Source: Anaerolineales bacterium (lineage in GTDB: Bacteria; Chloroflexota; Anaerolineae; Anaerolineales; Villigracilaceae). From it: DNA of 64,000 nucleotides. The stretch is from contig JAHDWB010000001.1 in the NCBI GenBank assembly GCA_023382595.1, positions 310,001 through 374,000 on the forward strand. Reading direction: 5' to 3'. The notes under the pieces are model-generated. The model ran no database searches. It was not told the DNA's origin and was given only the letters and a program-made list of their open reading frames with translations. This document shows, in pieces, positions 7,516-15,897 of the stretch. Position 1 is the first letter of the stretch, and each line of letters starts with the position of its first letter. Made by a program: the position numbers and the translations under genes.

Positions 7516-8235
7516 TTAAGTCTTACCCCACGCAAAGTAAGTTGGCACGTGCAGAACCCGCTCCCCGCGCCTGCGCGCCTGTTCATCCAATTCCTTCATC
7601 TTTTGGATGTCTTCGCCCGCGACAGAACCAGCCAGATCGGCTTTTATCACATCCCATTCATTCTCCCACTCCTCAAGCGAACGCTTCGCATCCATGCTTT
7701 GAATGGGTCCTGTTTCAAGCAGCGTGATCCCCGCCTGATGAAACGTCTCCGCCAGAAGCGACCCGAAGAACGGATCCGCGCCCTGCCGGATCAATGCCTG
7801 CGTCTGCCATTCGCCGAGCGGCTTCAGCGCGGCTGGCTCGTCCACCCGCTGACGATAATCCGGCTCCGCCAGCGCCAGCACGGTTTTGCCCACCCGCGCC
7901 ATCTCACGGACAACCTGCAGCGGGTCCCTCACCCATAGCAGAAGGAAGTGACAGAACACGATGTCGAAGGATTTGTCAGGATAGGGCAGGAAGTGCGCGT
8001 CACCGAGCGTCAGCGAAGCGGCTGGGGCGTGGATAAGGCATTGGGCAAGCGAAGCAGGCTCGAGGTCCAAGCCATGAAGCGGGGCGGGCGCGTTGATCTC
8101 ACGCAGGATGGCTCCCGTACCGCAGCCTACTTCAAGCACGCGGTTTGCATTGGGCAAGCCCGCCCTGTCAAAAAGATAATTCCGCAGGTCGCGGGTCCAC
8201 ACGGCTTGCTGGAGATAACGCGCGTGCCAGTTCAT
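7516..8235 (-). CDS. SAM-dependent class I methyltransferase
   Basis: This 239-residue protein has motif I VLEVGCGTGAIL at about residues 35-46. An acidic post-I loop (LDLEPASLAQ) and DKSFDIVFCHFLLLWV follow, all typical of the class I / UbiE-type Rossmann fold. The substrate cannot be read from the sequence. The start ATG at 8235 overlaps the stop of the upstream phosphatase gene by 4 bp (ATGA), which indicates translational coupling. A longer frame upstream is only a shadow of the phosphatase gene. Confidence 0.85.
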   Translation of the reverse strand: MNWHARYLQQAVWTRDLRNYLFDRAGLPNANRVLEVGCGTGAILREINAPAPLHGLDLEPASLAQCLIHAPAASLTLGDAHFLPYPDKSFDIVFCHFLLLWVRDPLQVVREMARVGKTVLALAEPDYRQRVDEPAALKPLGEWQTQALIRQGADPFFGSLLAETFHQAGITLLETGPIQSMDAKRSLEEWENEWDVIKADLAGSVAGEDIQKMKELDEQARRRGERVLHVPTYFAWGKT

Positions 8236-8810
8236 CCTTCGCAGTATCGCGGCTTGTGGTTTCGGGGCGGCTCCTCCCACCAGTTGCGGACGAACTCGAA
8301 TTGCTCGTCGGTTTCGGGAGAGGTCATAAAGAAATAGGTTTGCGGTCTGGTTTTGTACAATCCGGCGACGCGATTCAAGGCATCGTCTGCGGAAAGCCCG
8401 CGGCGGATGAAGTAACACGCCACTGTGACGCCTGTGCGCCCCACCCCGCCCCAGCAATGGACGTATACAGGATTGCCGCGCTCGATGGAGTTGTCAATGA
8501 CGTCGAGTATCTCGCTCATTTGTTTTGAGGTGGGAATGCTGTGATCGCGGATGGGAAAGCGATGATAGGCGAGGTCGAGGTCGAGGTCGTAGATGCGGGA
8601 CTGGTCTTTGAGGATGGGTTCGTATGGGACGAGTTCGTGCGGCTGGGTCAGGTCAACGAAGGTACGGATGCCCGCATCGAGAAAAGCTTCGATCCGGCGG
8701 CGCGCGGCTTCAGGGTCGCGGCTGGCGGGGTATTCGCCCGCGAGAAAGCGGTCTTCTTCGACCCAGTAGGATTCGGGGATGGGAAGTTTTTTCAAGGGAT
8801 GTTCGAACAC
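8232..8810 (-). CDS. Dual-specificity / tyrosine-type protein phosphatase
   Basis: This 192-residue cytoplasmic protein carries the Cys-phosphatase signature HCWGGVGRTG (HCx5RT/S) at about residues 119-128. The upstream aspartate in the FPIRDHSIP segment is a candidate general acid. This marks the DSP/PTP fold, which hydrolyses phosphotyrosine or phosphoserine/threonine through a cysteinyl-phosphate intermediate. It is translationally coupled (4-bp overlap) to the methyltransferase downstream, so the two probably act on related targets. It could also act on non-protein phosphoesters, as some bacterial DSP-like enzymes do. Confidence 0.85.
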   Translation of the reverse strand: MFEHPLKKLPIPESYWVEEDRFLAGEYPASRDPEAARRRIEAFLDAGIRTFVDLTQPHELVPYEPILKDQSRIYDLDLDLAYHRFPIRDHSIPTSKQMSEILDVIDNSIERGNPVYVHCWGGVGRTGVTVACYFIRRGLSADDALNRVAGLYKTRPQTYFFMTSPETDEQFEFVRNWWEEPPRNHKPRYCEG

Positions 8811-8855
8811 GGTTTCAGGTATCCTTGCTGGAATTCCGGCAAGGATACCATGGAG

Positions 8856-9995
8856 TTATTTTCCGGAGATCGTTTCCCAGCTATCTCTCAGGAAGTTGCC
8901 AAGCACCTTATCCGCTTCGCCCTGTGCGGGGAGCACGTCGCCGTCGGGTTCAACATACATCCATGCCCTGCCCGCGCCTGCGGGAATTTCATCGTCCGCG
9001 GTTTCGATGCTGACGGGGTTGGATGCAGAATACGGCACGGACAGATCCCAGCGCAGGTTGAGAGCCAGCATGCTGGCTGCATCCTGCAATTCGAGCAGTT
9101 TGTCCACCAGGGAGCTATCCGCGGCGCTGAGGGAGATATTTTCCACGCCAAGGTTGGCGACTTTCTCCAAAATCTCTTTTGCCTTATTCACGTTCTCGTT
9201 ATTCAGGGTGAGATGGACTGTGATGAAAATATCCTGCGGGACGATGGTCTGGATGGCTTTCCATGAGCGCGGCTCATCAGGCTGCAAGACGAGCAGGATG
9301 TGGTCAAGCCCCGTTTGTAGGAGGGTTTCGAGGTATTCTTTGTCGGCGAGTTTGATGCCGTCTGTCAGCAAGCCGCAGACTTGTCCGTTCTTTTCGGCGT
9401 GGGCAATGAGTTCGGGAAGGTCGTCACGCAAGGTCGCTTCGCCGCCTGTGAAGACGATGTGCGGAATGCCCGCGTGCCAGGCTTTATCGAGAATCACCTG
9501 CCATTCGGCGGTGGTCAGTTCGCGGTCCACACGCTTGACGGGGGCATATTGAGCGTGAGTCCCTTCGGGCAGGCGATACGTCAGGGCGCAATCCAGCCGC
9601 AGGGTGGAATCCGCTGTGTGGGGCTGTGCCCGCTCAAAGCCGAGGAAGGAAGCGGGGTCAAGGTCGGGCGTGGAGACGATGGTGTGTATCCGCTCGGAGA
9701 AGCCGGTGAAGTCTGCAAGCGCATCCTTCCATTTGATGTTATAACGCGCGGCGATCTCCTTTGCGGCGTCTTCGGGCGGTGTGCCTTTTACAAAGTGATA
9801 GGCATGCTCGGCAGCGGTTGGATTGAGCTGCAAAACAGTGGATGCGTTGATGACGAGAATGCCCGAGCCATCAGGGCGCAAGCGCAGATGGAGACGGTAT
9901 GGCTTTTCATCTTCAAAAGCCTGCATATGCATTGTGCCGGCGGGAAGCGGCGTGACCTTTGCAAAACGTTTTGTGATGCGTTGAAAAATGTTCAT
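8856..9995 (-). CDS. PqqD-radical SAM paralogue lacking the cluster cysteines
   Basis: This intact 379-residue protein is a paralogue of the radical SAM enzyme at 12261-13625. Both have a PqqD-like N-terminal domain (LRPDGSGILVINAS...LNPTAAEHA) and the block HIVFTGGEATLRDDLPELI. The place where the partner has CNNDCAHC reads RLPEGTHA (about residues 141-148). The C-terminal SPASM-like part (VEPDGDVLPAQG, LGNFLRDSW) also has no cysteines, so it cannot hold the usual [4Fe-4S] clusters. There are no frameshifts, so it is probably functional in another role, such as binding the substrate leader or pairing with the active enzyme. It starts at ATG 9995 after AGGAG. Confidence 0.8.
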   Translation of the reverse strand: MNIFQRITKRFAKVTPLPAGTMHMQAFEDEKPYRLHLRLRPDGSGILVINASTVLQLNPTAAEHAYHFVKGTPPEDAAKEIAARYNIKWKDALADFTGFSERIHTIVSTPDLDPASFLGFERAQPHTADSTLRLDCALTYRLPEGTHAQYAPVKRVDRELTTAEWQVILDKAWHAGIPHIVFTGGEATLRDDLPELIAHAEKNGQVCGLLTDGIKLADKEYLETLLQTGLDHILLVLQPDEPRSWKAIQTIVPQDIFITVHLTLNNENVNKAKEILEKVANLGVENISLSAADSSLVDKLLELQDAASMLALNLRWDLSVPYSASNPVSIETADDEIPAGAGRAWMYVEPDGDVLPAQGEADKVLGNFLRDSWETISGK

Positions 9996-10004
9996 GTGAT
10001 TCTC

Positions 10005-11009
10005 CTATGGACCCAGCCAGCCCATATCTGCAAGGAAAAGATAGAGGTAGCCGACCAGCATGATCATGTATATCGCCATTTCGATGCGCCCCCACACACG
10101 TTCGAGGGAGAGCGAAAAATTGTCCTTGATGGTGCCAACAATACCTTCGAGATTGTCGAGTTTGCTGCGCAGGTTGTCCTTCCAGTCCTTCAGGTATAGT
10201 TCGCTTTGGACGGCTTCATATAATTTTGCCGAGTACCAATCGCCGATGAGCAACAGGTTTTGTTCGACGCGCTCGAAATCGATCATCACTTCAAGTTTGT
10301 GTTCCGCAATCTTGCGGACAACGCCGCTCGTCAGGCGCGGGCGTCCGCGGTCTTTGAAGAAGGTCTCGCTGATCGAGTCAAGCATGGCGTCAATGGACTG
10401 GTCCAACATGCGGTAGCGCAGGAGTTGATAATTGCCGATCTTGAGCAGGGCAATATCCGAGTCGTAATCTTCATTCGGTGCAATGATGACCGCGCCCTCC
10501 CAATCCACCACCGTCATGTCGCTGGCGGAATACTGTGTGCGCGAGATCAAAATCTCGTTGATCTCAGCCGGGTCGAGCGTCTCACGCTGTGAACGGATGA
10601 ATTTCGCGAGCGCGGCGGCGTTCTTTTCGATCCATTTTTCGGGCGAAGGTTTCATCGTCTTCACCAGCAGGATGGTGTAGTCTTCGAACAGCCCGCTGGC
10701 ACGGATGGCTTCGGGCACATACCTGCTCTGCAGCGCGGCTTGGATCTTGATCCGCAATTGCAGGACGGATGAAGCGAATGGGTCTTCCAGATCAAAACGG
10801 CATTCAATCATTTGCGCGCAGCCATCATAGCGCTGCCGGCTGACGGAAACCGCGTAGCCTTCGATGATGATGGTCTCTTCGCCCAGGCTGACGAGGTCAA
10901 TGTCTACAGGCTGGAAGTAAGGCGCATCCTTCTGGACTTTGAGTTGTTCGGGCGCCGGGGCTTTTCCCTCGTCCGAATCAGGAAAGGCGAGCAGGTAACA
11001 GATTTGCAC
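10005..11009 (-). CDS. Uncharacterised protein with C-terminal membrane anchor
   Basis: The protein (about 334 residues) ends in a single hydrophobic segment (IYMIMLVGYLYLFLADMGW). Before it lies a helical region rich in Trp, Tyr and charged residues (GDWYSAKLYEAVQSELYLKDWKDNL...). This plan resembles the RMD1/DUF155 family, but I am not certain. I chose the GTG at 11009, which has AGGA 8 bases upstream; a TTG at 11045 would give 346 residues without a ribosome-binding site. The stop is 9 bp before the degenerate radical SAM gene, so the two are probably co-transcribed, which links it to the Cys-Ala tail locus. Confidence 0.6.
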   Translation of the reverse strand: MQICYLLAFPDSDEGKAPAPEQLKVQKDAPYFQPVDIDLVSLGEETIIIEGYAVSVSRQRYDGCAQMIECRFDLEDPFASSVLQLRIKIQAALQSRYVPEAIRASGLFEDYTILLVKTMKPSPEKWIEKNAAALAKFIRSQRETLDPAEINEILISRTQYSASDMTVVDWEGAVIIAPNEDYDSDIALLKIGNYQLLRYRMLDQSIDAMLDSISETFFKDRGRPRLTSGVVRKIAEHKLEVMIDFERVEQNLLLIGDWYSAKLYEAVQSELYLKDWKDNLRSKLDNLEGIVGTIKDNFSLSLERVWGRIEMAIYMIMLVGYLYLFLADMGWLGP

Positions 11010-11072
11010 AAGACGGTTCCTATCGCTTGTCTCATCACTGATCAAGTATTATAAAAAATCACAAGATCGCAT

Positions 11073-12146
11073 TTATGAATCCGTGAATTCCGTGAGAATG
11101 GCATACAAAACCGAAATATACAGTCGGAGTCTTTCATTGACACGTCCCGGAAACGTGGCGTCAATATATGCCAAATCATCATATTGGGTATGAATGATCT
11201 TGCCGTCATTACCCAGTGTTTTATCTACCTGTGTAAACCCATTCTTGTCACCGAGCATCCAGTTTGTCGATTCAAAATACGTATAAGGAATTCCCACGGA
11301 TCTAAATGCGACATGGTCGCCCCAGTCCCCTATCGTTCCCGCCGGATAGTCTTCGTTCTCTCCCGGCTGGGTTATTAAATTAAAGCCGTTTTCCGCAGCC
11401 CAGGCGAGGGACCAGTCTCGAATAACTCCATCAGAACCTTCGTCACCATACACATAGGCATAATCGCCGGCAATGACAGAGTCAAGATTAATCATGACTA
11501 TGGTATTCGCAATCTCATCTTCGGTCATCTGGCTTGCATAATGCCATGAGCCTATTTTTTCGACCTCTTCCGAGCCAAAGGCAATAAAGCGAATGGTATA
11601 TGGGGTTTCCTTGTCCATGACCCGGGCAGCAACCTCAAGCAAAACCGCTACCCCCGACGCATTATCATCTGCGCCGGTGCCTGCAATCACAGAGTCATAA
11701 TGGGCACCCACGATGATCTCCCGAGCGGATATCCCTTGTTTTACAGCGATCACATTCTTCGAATTGATAGTTACTTCCTGGTCATCTCCCTCGATGACCG
11801 AACTAAAAGGTTGAACCCTAGGTTCATAACCAAGAGAGAGAAAAATCGAATAAATGTAATTCGCCGCAACCGCTTCCTCAATGGAGCTTGCTTCACGACC
11901 TCCAATATTAACTGACAAGAACTCAAGATGCTGCCTTGCATGGCTACCAATCGGAAACGGTGTTGTCGTTGGTATTGCCATTGGCGTGACCGTTGGAATG
12001 ATGGTTGGCGTTACCGTGGCAGTAGGTGTATCAGTGATGGGTGTCGTTGGTGTCGGTGTCACATCGACAGGGGATGATGAGATCCCGGGGTTCGCACATG
12101 CTGAAAGCAAGTAAATCAAACCAACAATAAGGATTATATTTTTCAC
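11073..12146 (-). CDS. Lipoprotein M28-family aminopeptidase
   Basis: This 357-residue secreted lipoprotein has a signal peptide with lipobox LLSAC from the GTG start at 12146. A Thr-Pro-rich linker (about 25-75) follows, then a zinc peptidase domain. Metal and catalytic motifs of family M28 are visible: HYDS (first His and Asp), the D in GADDNASG, the Glu pair in FGSEEVEK, an Asp in MINLDSV, and a late His. It should cleave N-terminal residues from peptides outside the cell. It interrupts the radical SAM locus and is AT-richer than its neighbours, so it may be a later insertion. Confidence 0.88.
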   Translation of the reverse strand: MKNIILIVGLIYLLSACANPGISSSPVDVTPTPTTPITDTPTATVTPTIIPTVTPMAIPTTTPFPIGSHARQHLEFLSVNIGGREASSIEEAVAANYIYSIFLSLGYEPRVQPFSSVIEGDDQEVTINSKNVIAVKQGISAREIIVGAHYDSVIAGTGADDNASGVAVLLEVAARVMDKETPYTIRFIAFGSEEVEKIGSWHYASQMTEDEIANTIVMINLDSVIAGDYAYVYGDEGSDGVIRDWSLAWAAENGFNLITQPGENEDYPAGTIGDWGDHVAFRSVGIPYTYFESTNWMLGDKNGFTQVDKTLGNDGKIIHTQYDDLAYIDATFPGRVNERLRLYISVLYAILTEFTDS

Positions 12147-12260
12147 GTTAAACCTATTCAGACGAAAAGAATATCTGCACCAAATAACATCGACCTTGCA
12201 CAGAGTGAATAACATTATAAGCTTAAAGCCTACATGCCGTTCGTGAAAAAATTCGATCCA

Positions 12261-13625
12261 TTATGCCAACACAGGCAGGTTGACTCCGTAGTTCTCGCGA
12301 TGGTTCTCGAATTGCAGCGGACATCCGCCGCCACATTCGACGACGACCGGGCAGGTCTCGCATTTGAAGGGCAGGTTCTGCCGCTCGCGCAACTGCACGG
12401 ACAATTTGTGATTCCAGATCGAATCCCATGAATCCGCAAGAAAATTCCCGAGCGGATGGTAGTACGACTGGCATGGCAGGACATTTCCATTCGATTCTAT
12501 GCACATGCTGTAAAGCGAAGCAGTGCAACCTTTTACGCCGAGGTTATGCGCGGTGGGATCGAATTCGCAATATTGTGTCGGCGTGTACCAGATCAGTTTT
12601 TGCCCGCGTTCGGCGGTTTTTCTGGTGGCAATGTCGAGGACAGGCTGTAACTCGCTTTCACGCAGACCCGTGCCAACGGTCAATCCCTGCCCGGAGTAGA
12701 TGAGGGCATTCAAGCCGATGGTCGGCACGCCAACATCCGCCAGAAAATCCAGCGTATCTGGGATGGTGTGGACATTCGTCCGCAACATGGTGGTATTGGT
12801 CATTACGTAAAGTTTTGAAGCAAGTACATTCTTCAAACCAGCAATGGTCTGTTTGAAAGCGCCTTTGGCCCGCATCATTTCGTCGTGGATCCGTTCATCG
12901 CAGGATTCGACCGTGATCTGCACATGGTCCAATCCCGCCTCGACGAGGCGCTCCACATAGTTCATGTCCATCAGGCGGCGAGCGTTGGTGTTGAGGCCCG
13001 TGATCTGTCCATTGGATTCGGCGTGGCGGATGAGTTCGGGCAGGTCGTTTCGCAAGGTCGCTTCGCCGCCGGTAAAGACAATATGCGGCACACCCAATTC
13101 CCACAGTTTATCGAGGATGCGCTTCCACGAATCGGTATCCAGTTCAGGGAAATTCCGTTCGCGGGCGTTGTAACAGTGGGCGCAATCGTTGTTGCAACGA
13201 TAGGTGATCGCCAGATCCATGCGATAGGGCGCGGACGGGCGCGCGCTGAATGGCATGTTCATTTCCAGTTCAAGATCGTGGATGGCGCAAGCGCCATCAG
13301 GACGCAGAAGTTCGTCAAGTTGAAAGTGGAAATTAGAGAGGTCTTGTTCGAGCAATCCACTCTCCACTTTCCATGTTCTCTTTGCCGCCTTTGTAATCTC
13401 CGCGTCGCTTTTTCCCTCCAGGATCATCCACGCCATGAACGCAGCGGTGGGATTGAGGTGCATGATGCTGTTGGCGTTGACGATGAGCGTGCCAGTCCCG
13501 TCTGAATCAAGGCGCAGATGGATGCGTGATTTCTCGTGCTCCGTTTCGCGGGCGTAGTGATACAAACCCGATTTCGGATTTGCGAATTCCGGTTTACGAT
13601 CGAACAAATCAGTAAAGATACTCAC
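12261..13625 (-). CDS. PqqD-like / radical SAM / SPASM maturase
   Basis: This 454-residue enzyme has three parts. Residues about 30-100 form a PqqD-like domain, the RiPP recognition element that binds leader peptides. The radical SAM core carries CNNDCAHC at 144-151 for the [4Fe-4S] cluster and GGEATLR for SAM binding. The SPASM region (about 360-450) has at least seven cysteines, including CETC and ECGGGC, which would hold auxiliary clusters. Enzymes of this plan modify peptides post-translationally. The GTG start at 13625 follows AGAGGTG. The gene lies 38 bp after the DUF2207 gene, whose product ends in a Cys-Ala repeat and is the obvious candidate substrate. Confidence 0.9.
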   Translation of the reverse strand: MSIFTDLFDRKPEFANPKSGLYHYARETEHEKSRIHLRLDSDGTGTLIVNANSIMHLNPTAAFMAWMILEGKSDAEITKAAKRTWKVESGLLEQDLSNFHFQLDELLRPDGACAIHDLELEMNMPFSARPSAPYRMDLAITYRCNNDCAHCYNARERNFPELDTDSWKRILDKLWELGVPHIVFTGGEATLRNDLPELIRHAESNGQITGLNTNARRLMDMNYVERLVEAGLDHVQITVESCDERIHDEMMRAKGAFKQTIAGLKNVLASKLYVMTNTTMLRTNVHTIPDTLDFLADVGVPTIGLNALIYSGQGLTVGTGLRESELQPVLDIATRKTAERGQKLIWYTPTQYCEFDPTAHNLGVKGCTASLYSMCIESNGNVLPCQSYYHPLGNFLADSWDSIWNHKLSVQLRERQNLPFKCETCPVVVECGGGCPLQFENHRENYGVNLPVLA

Positions 13626-13663
13626 TTTTCACCTCTAATCGTTAACTACCAACCGCTAAAAAG

Positions 13664-15328
13664 TTAACGTCCTCCACCCGCGCAGGCGCAGGCACAGCCC
13701 GCACAGGCACACGCGCAGGCGCAGGAACGACCACCGCTTCCACCGCTCCGTCCGCTGGAGGAGGGTTTGGGAGGCGGATTCGTCGTTTTGGTGATGCTTT
13801 CGGTAAAGGATTGCACGTTACCAATCGCCTTTTGCGAGAATGTCTGCACGCCGGTCACGACCTGCGCAGCGAAGTCCGCGCCGGGGAGGGCGGTACTGCC
13901 CTTCGGCGCAGGAACAGCCATCGGCTTGGCAGAGGCGGGCGCGGACGTGGCGGGACGATAGGTCGGGTTGTAATTCCCCCACCAACGCGGCAGGATGACA
14001 GGTCCGGTGAAGGTGCGCCGCGTGCGGTCGTCATAATCCTTGTCGAGCATCGTCCATTCGAGCGCTTCTTCGTATTTCTGGCTTTTCACTTCGGGCGTGT
14101 TTTCCGCTTCGACCATTGCCCAGGCTTTTTCGGTGATGGATTTGTAGTAGGCGATGGTTTCCTTGCGGCTGAACCCGCGCAGTTTCTCCGAAACCGATTT
14201 GACGAGCGCGACCATCATGGTCTGGAGCATTTTCTGGCGGCTCTTTTCATTGGTTTCCTTGAATGCATCCAGGAATTTTTTCTCGTAGTCGTGCAGTTTT
14301 TCCGGCAGTGGCTGGACAATTTCCAGTTTGAGGGGATCACGGCTGACAACCTTTGCCGCGTCCTTCTTGATGACGCCGAACAGGATCATGGTCATCACTT
14401 TGTCGAGCGGCTGTTCAAGCAGGAGCGCGGCTTCGACAGCGGTCAGACCGCGTTTGATGCCGTGACCTTCAATGGCGATCTTCGGCGGCAGGTATTGCAG
14501 TTTCCGTCTGCGGTCAGCGACCGCTGTGAGAATGGGAGCGCCGAAAATGACAAAAAACATGAAGCCGCCGCACAACAACATGCCGAGATTCTCGAATATG
14601 GATGAGAACAAGCCTCCGAAATCAAAGGCGGGAGCGGTGACAATTGCGCTTTCAGGAATATACGTCTTCGGGAAGGATGCGCCGAACTTATACTGGGTCG
14701 AACCACTTGCGGACGGATTGCGCCATGTGTACGTGATGCGCCCCTCGTCATCGAATCCCGTTTGCGGTTCGCCGGGGAAGCCGGACGGCGCGCCATGCCA
14801 GCGCGGCTCTTCGGGCTGGACGCCGGGCGGCAGGTGATAGATCACCGTCAAATCGGTGGTACCGACGACGAACTGCGAGCCGAACCAGGTCGGTGTGAAA
14901 ACAGCGGAGGCATAAGCATCGTCATTGTCATCAGGATACATCACGCGGTCGATGCGACCAACATACACATGCACAACGCCCGTCTGCCCGGGTTGGATGG
15001 CTTGCGAGCCCAGTTCCACCGCCACGCCCGAGCCGCCCTCACCCTGATAATCCCGCGAAACAGAGACCGGCACGCCGTTCACATCCGCAGAGATGGAATT
15101 GAAGTTGAAACTGGAATTCGGCAAGCCCACATCCACAAAATCGATCGGGCTTGCATTTGGACGGTTGGTAAACGTGAACTGGTAATCCAGCGACATCGAG
15201 CCGTCTTCGTTCCAATATACATTCACCACTTCCCGGTCGAGGTTGAACGAATACGTTTGCGCAAAGGCTGGGACCGCAGAACTTACAACCAGCAACAGCG
15301 CCAGCAGGATGGCAATAGACTTTTTCAT
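13664..15328 (-). CDS. DUF2207 membrane protein with Cys-Ala repeat tail
   Basis: The 554-residue protein has a signal peptide (1-23), an extracellular beta-rich DUF2207 domain (about 25-225), one clear membrane segment (about 248-270) and a helical cytoplasmic domain (about 280-440). A Pro/Ala/Ser linker and a Gly/Ser stretch follow. The C-terminus holds seven cysteines alternating with alanine (536-550: CACACACAGCACACA), then GGGR. Ordinary DUF2207 proteins often end in Gly/Ser-rich tails, and the Cys-Ala version is unusual. By this topology the tail is cytoplasmic, where the radical SAM enzyme encoded next door could modify it. Cys and Ala codons alternate irregularly (tgc/tgt, gcc/gcg), so the peptide pattern, not a DNA repeat, is being kept. 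Confidence 0.88.
   Translation of the reverse strand: MKKSIAILLALLLVVSSAVPAFAQTYSFNLDREVVNVYWNEDGSMSLDYQFTFTNRPNASPIDFVDVGLPNSSFNFNSISADVNGVPVSVSRDYQGEGGSGVAVELGSQAIQPGQTGVVHVYVGRIDRVMYPDDNDDAYASAVFTPTWFGSQFVVGTTDLTVIYHLPPGVQPEEPRWHGAPSGFPGEPQTGFDDEGRITYTWRNPSASGSTQYKFGASFPKTYIPESAIVTAPAFDFGGLFSSIFENLGMLLCGGFMFFVIFGAPILTAVADRRRKLQYLPPKIAIEGHGIKRGLTAVEAALLLEQPLDKVMTMILFGVIKKDAAKVVSRDPLKLEIVQPLPEKLHDYEKKFLDAFKETNEKSRQKMLQTMMVALVKSVSEKLRGFSRKETIAYYKSITEKAWAMVEAENTPEVKSQKYEEALEWTMLDKDYDDRTRRTFTGPVILPRWWGNYNPTYRPATSAPASAKPMAVPAPKGSTALPGADFAAQVVTGVQTFSQKAIGNVQSFTESITKTTNPPPKPSSSGRSGGSGGRSCACACACAGCACACAGGGR
13679..13723 (-). repeat. Coding region of the Cys-Ala repeat
   Basis: Fifteen codons encode four Cys-Ala pairs, one Gly, then three more Cys-Ala pairs. 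Synonymous codons are mixed, which argues against recent slippage expansion. Confidence 0.9.
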
Positions 15329-15359
15329 ACGCGCTCCGAATCACACATTGCGAATCAAA

Positions 15360-15755
15360 CTACCACTTGGGTTCTTCCGTCAATTGATAGACCGTGCCGC
15401 AGAACGGACATTCCACCGTCGGCGCACCCGCGATCATCTTGACGTTATCCGCTTTCAACGCCCCTCCGCACGAACGACACTTCAACTGTTCCACCTGGGT
15501 CTGCCCGGGCAAGTCGATCTTGTACGTGACATCGCCTCCGCCTTCCCGACGCTTGGTAGCTGTGACGATCAGCCAGACTCCCCCGCCGAGAAATAACGCA
15601 CCGACGCAGGCAAACGCGATCCCAAACGACAGCCAGGAGGAACTCCCCTGCGCAGATGTGGAACCGATCACGCTCAAGATGCCGTACCCAAACAAACATA
15701 CGCCGATGAGCAATAAGATCCCTGCACCGATATACAATAAGGTCTTGTTTCCCAT
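15360..15755 (-). CDS. Membrane protein with C-terminal zinc ribbon
   Basis: This 131-residue protein starts at MGNKTLLYIG (ATG 15755, AAGGAG upstream). It has two membrane segments (about 6-28 and 40-65). A cytoplasmic C-terminal zinc ribbon follows, with CRSCGG and CPFCG pairs about 20 residues apart. The gene is 31 bp upstream of the DUF2207 gene on the same strand and is probably the first gene of that operon. Zinc ribbons of this type often mediate protein contacts. No enzymatic motif is visible. Confidence 0.75.
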   Translation of the reverse strand: MGNKTLLYIGAGILLLIGVCLFGYGILSVIGSTSAQGSSSWLSFGIAFACVGALFLGGGVWLIVTATKRREGGGDVTYKIDLPGQTQVEQLKCRSCGGALKADNVKMIAGAPTVECPFCGTVYQLTEEPKW

Positions 15756-15897
15756 AATATGCGAGACTCCTTGTTGATATATACGAAAAGTGTAGCATTT
15801 CCACCTCATTTCAGCATGTGACTTTTGTCTATTAATCATCCTGTCTTTGTCCAATTCCTAAATCCAACTGACGGTTTTATACTTGGGGAACGAAACC

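Noticed and set aside
13664-13726. The Cys-Ala tail as a simple DNA microsatellite or assembly artefact
   Set aside because: Codons alternate between tgc/tgt and gcc/gcg, so the DNA is not a clean tandem repeat. The frame ends in a sensible GGGR-stop.
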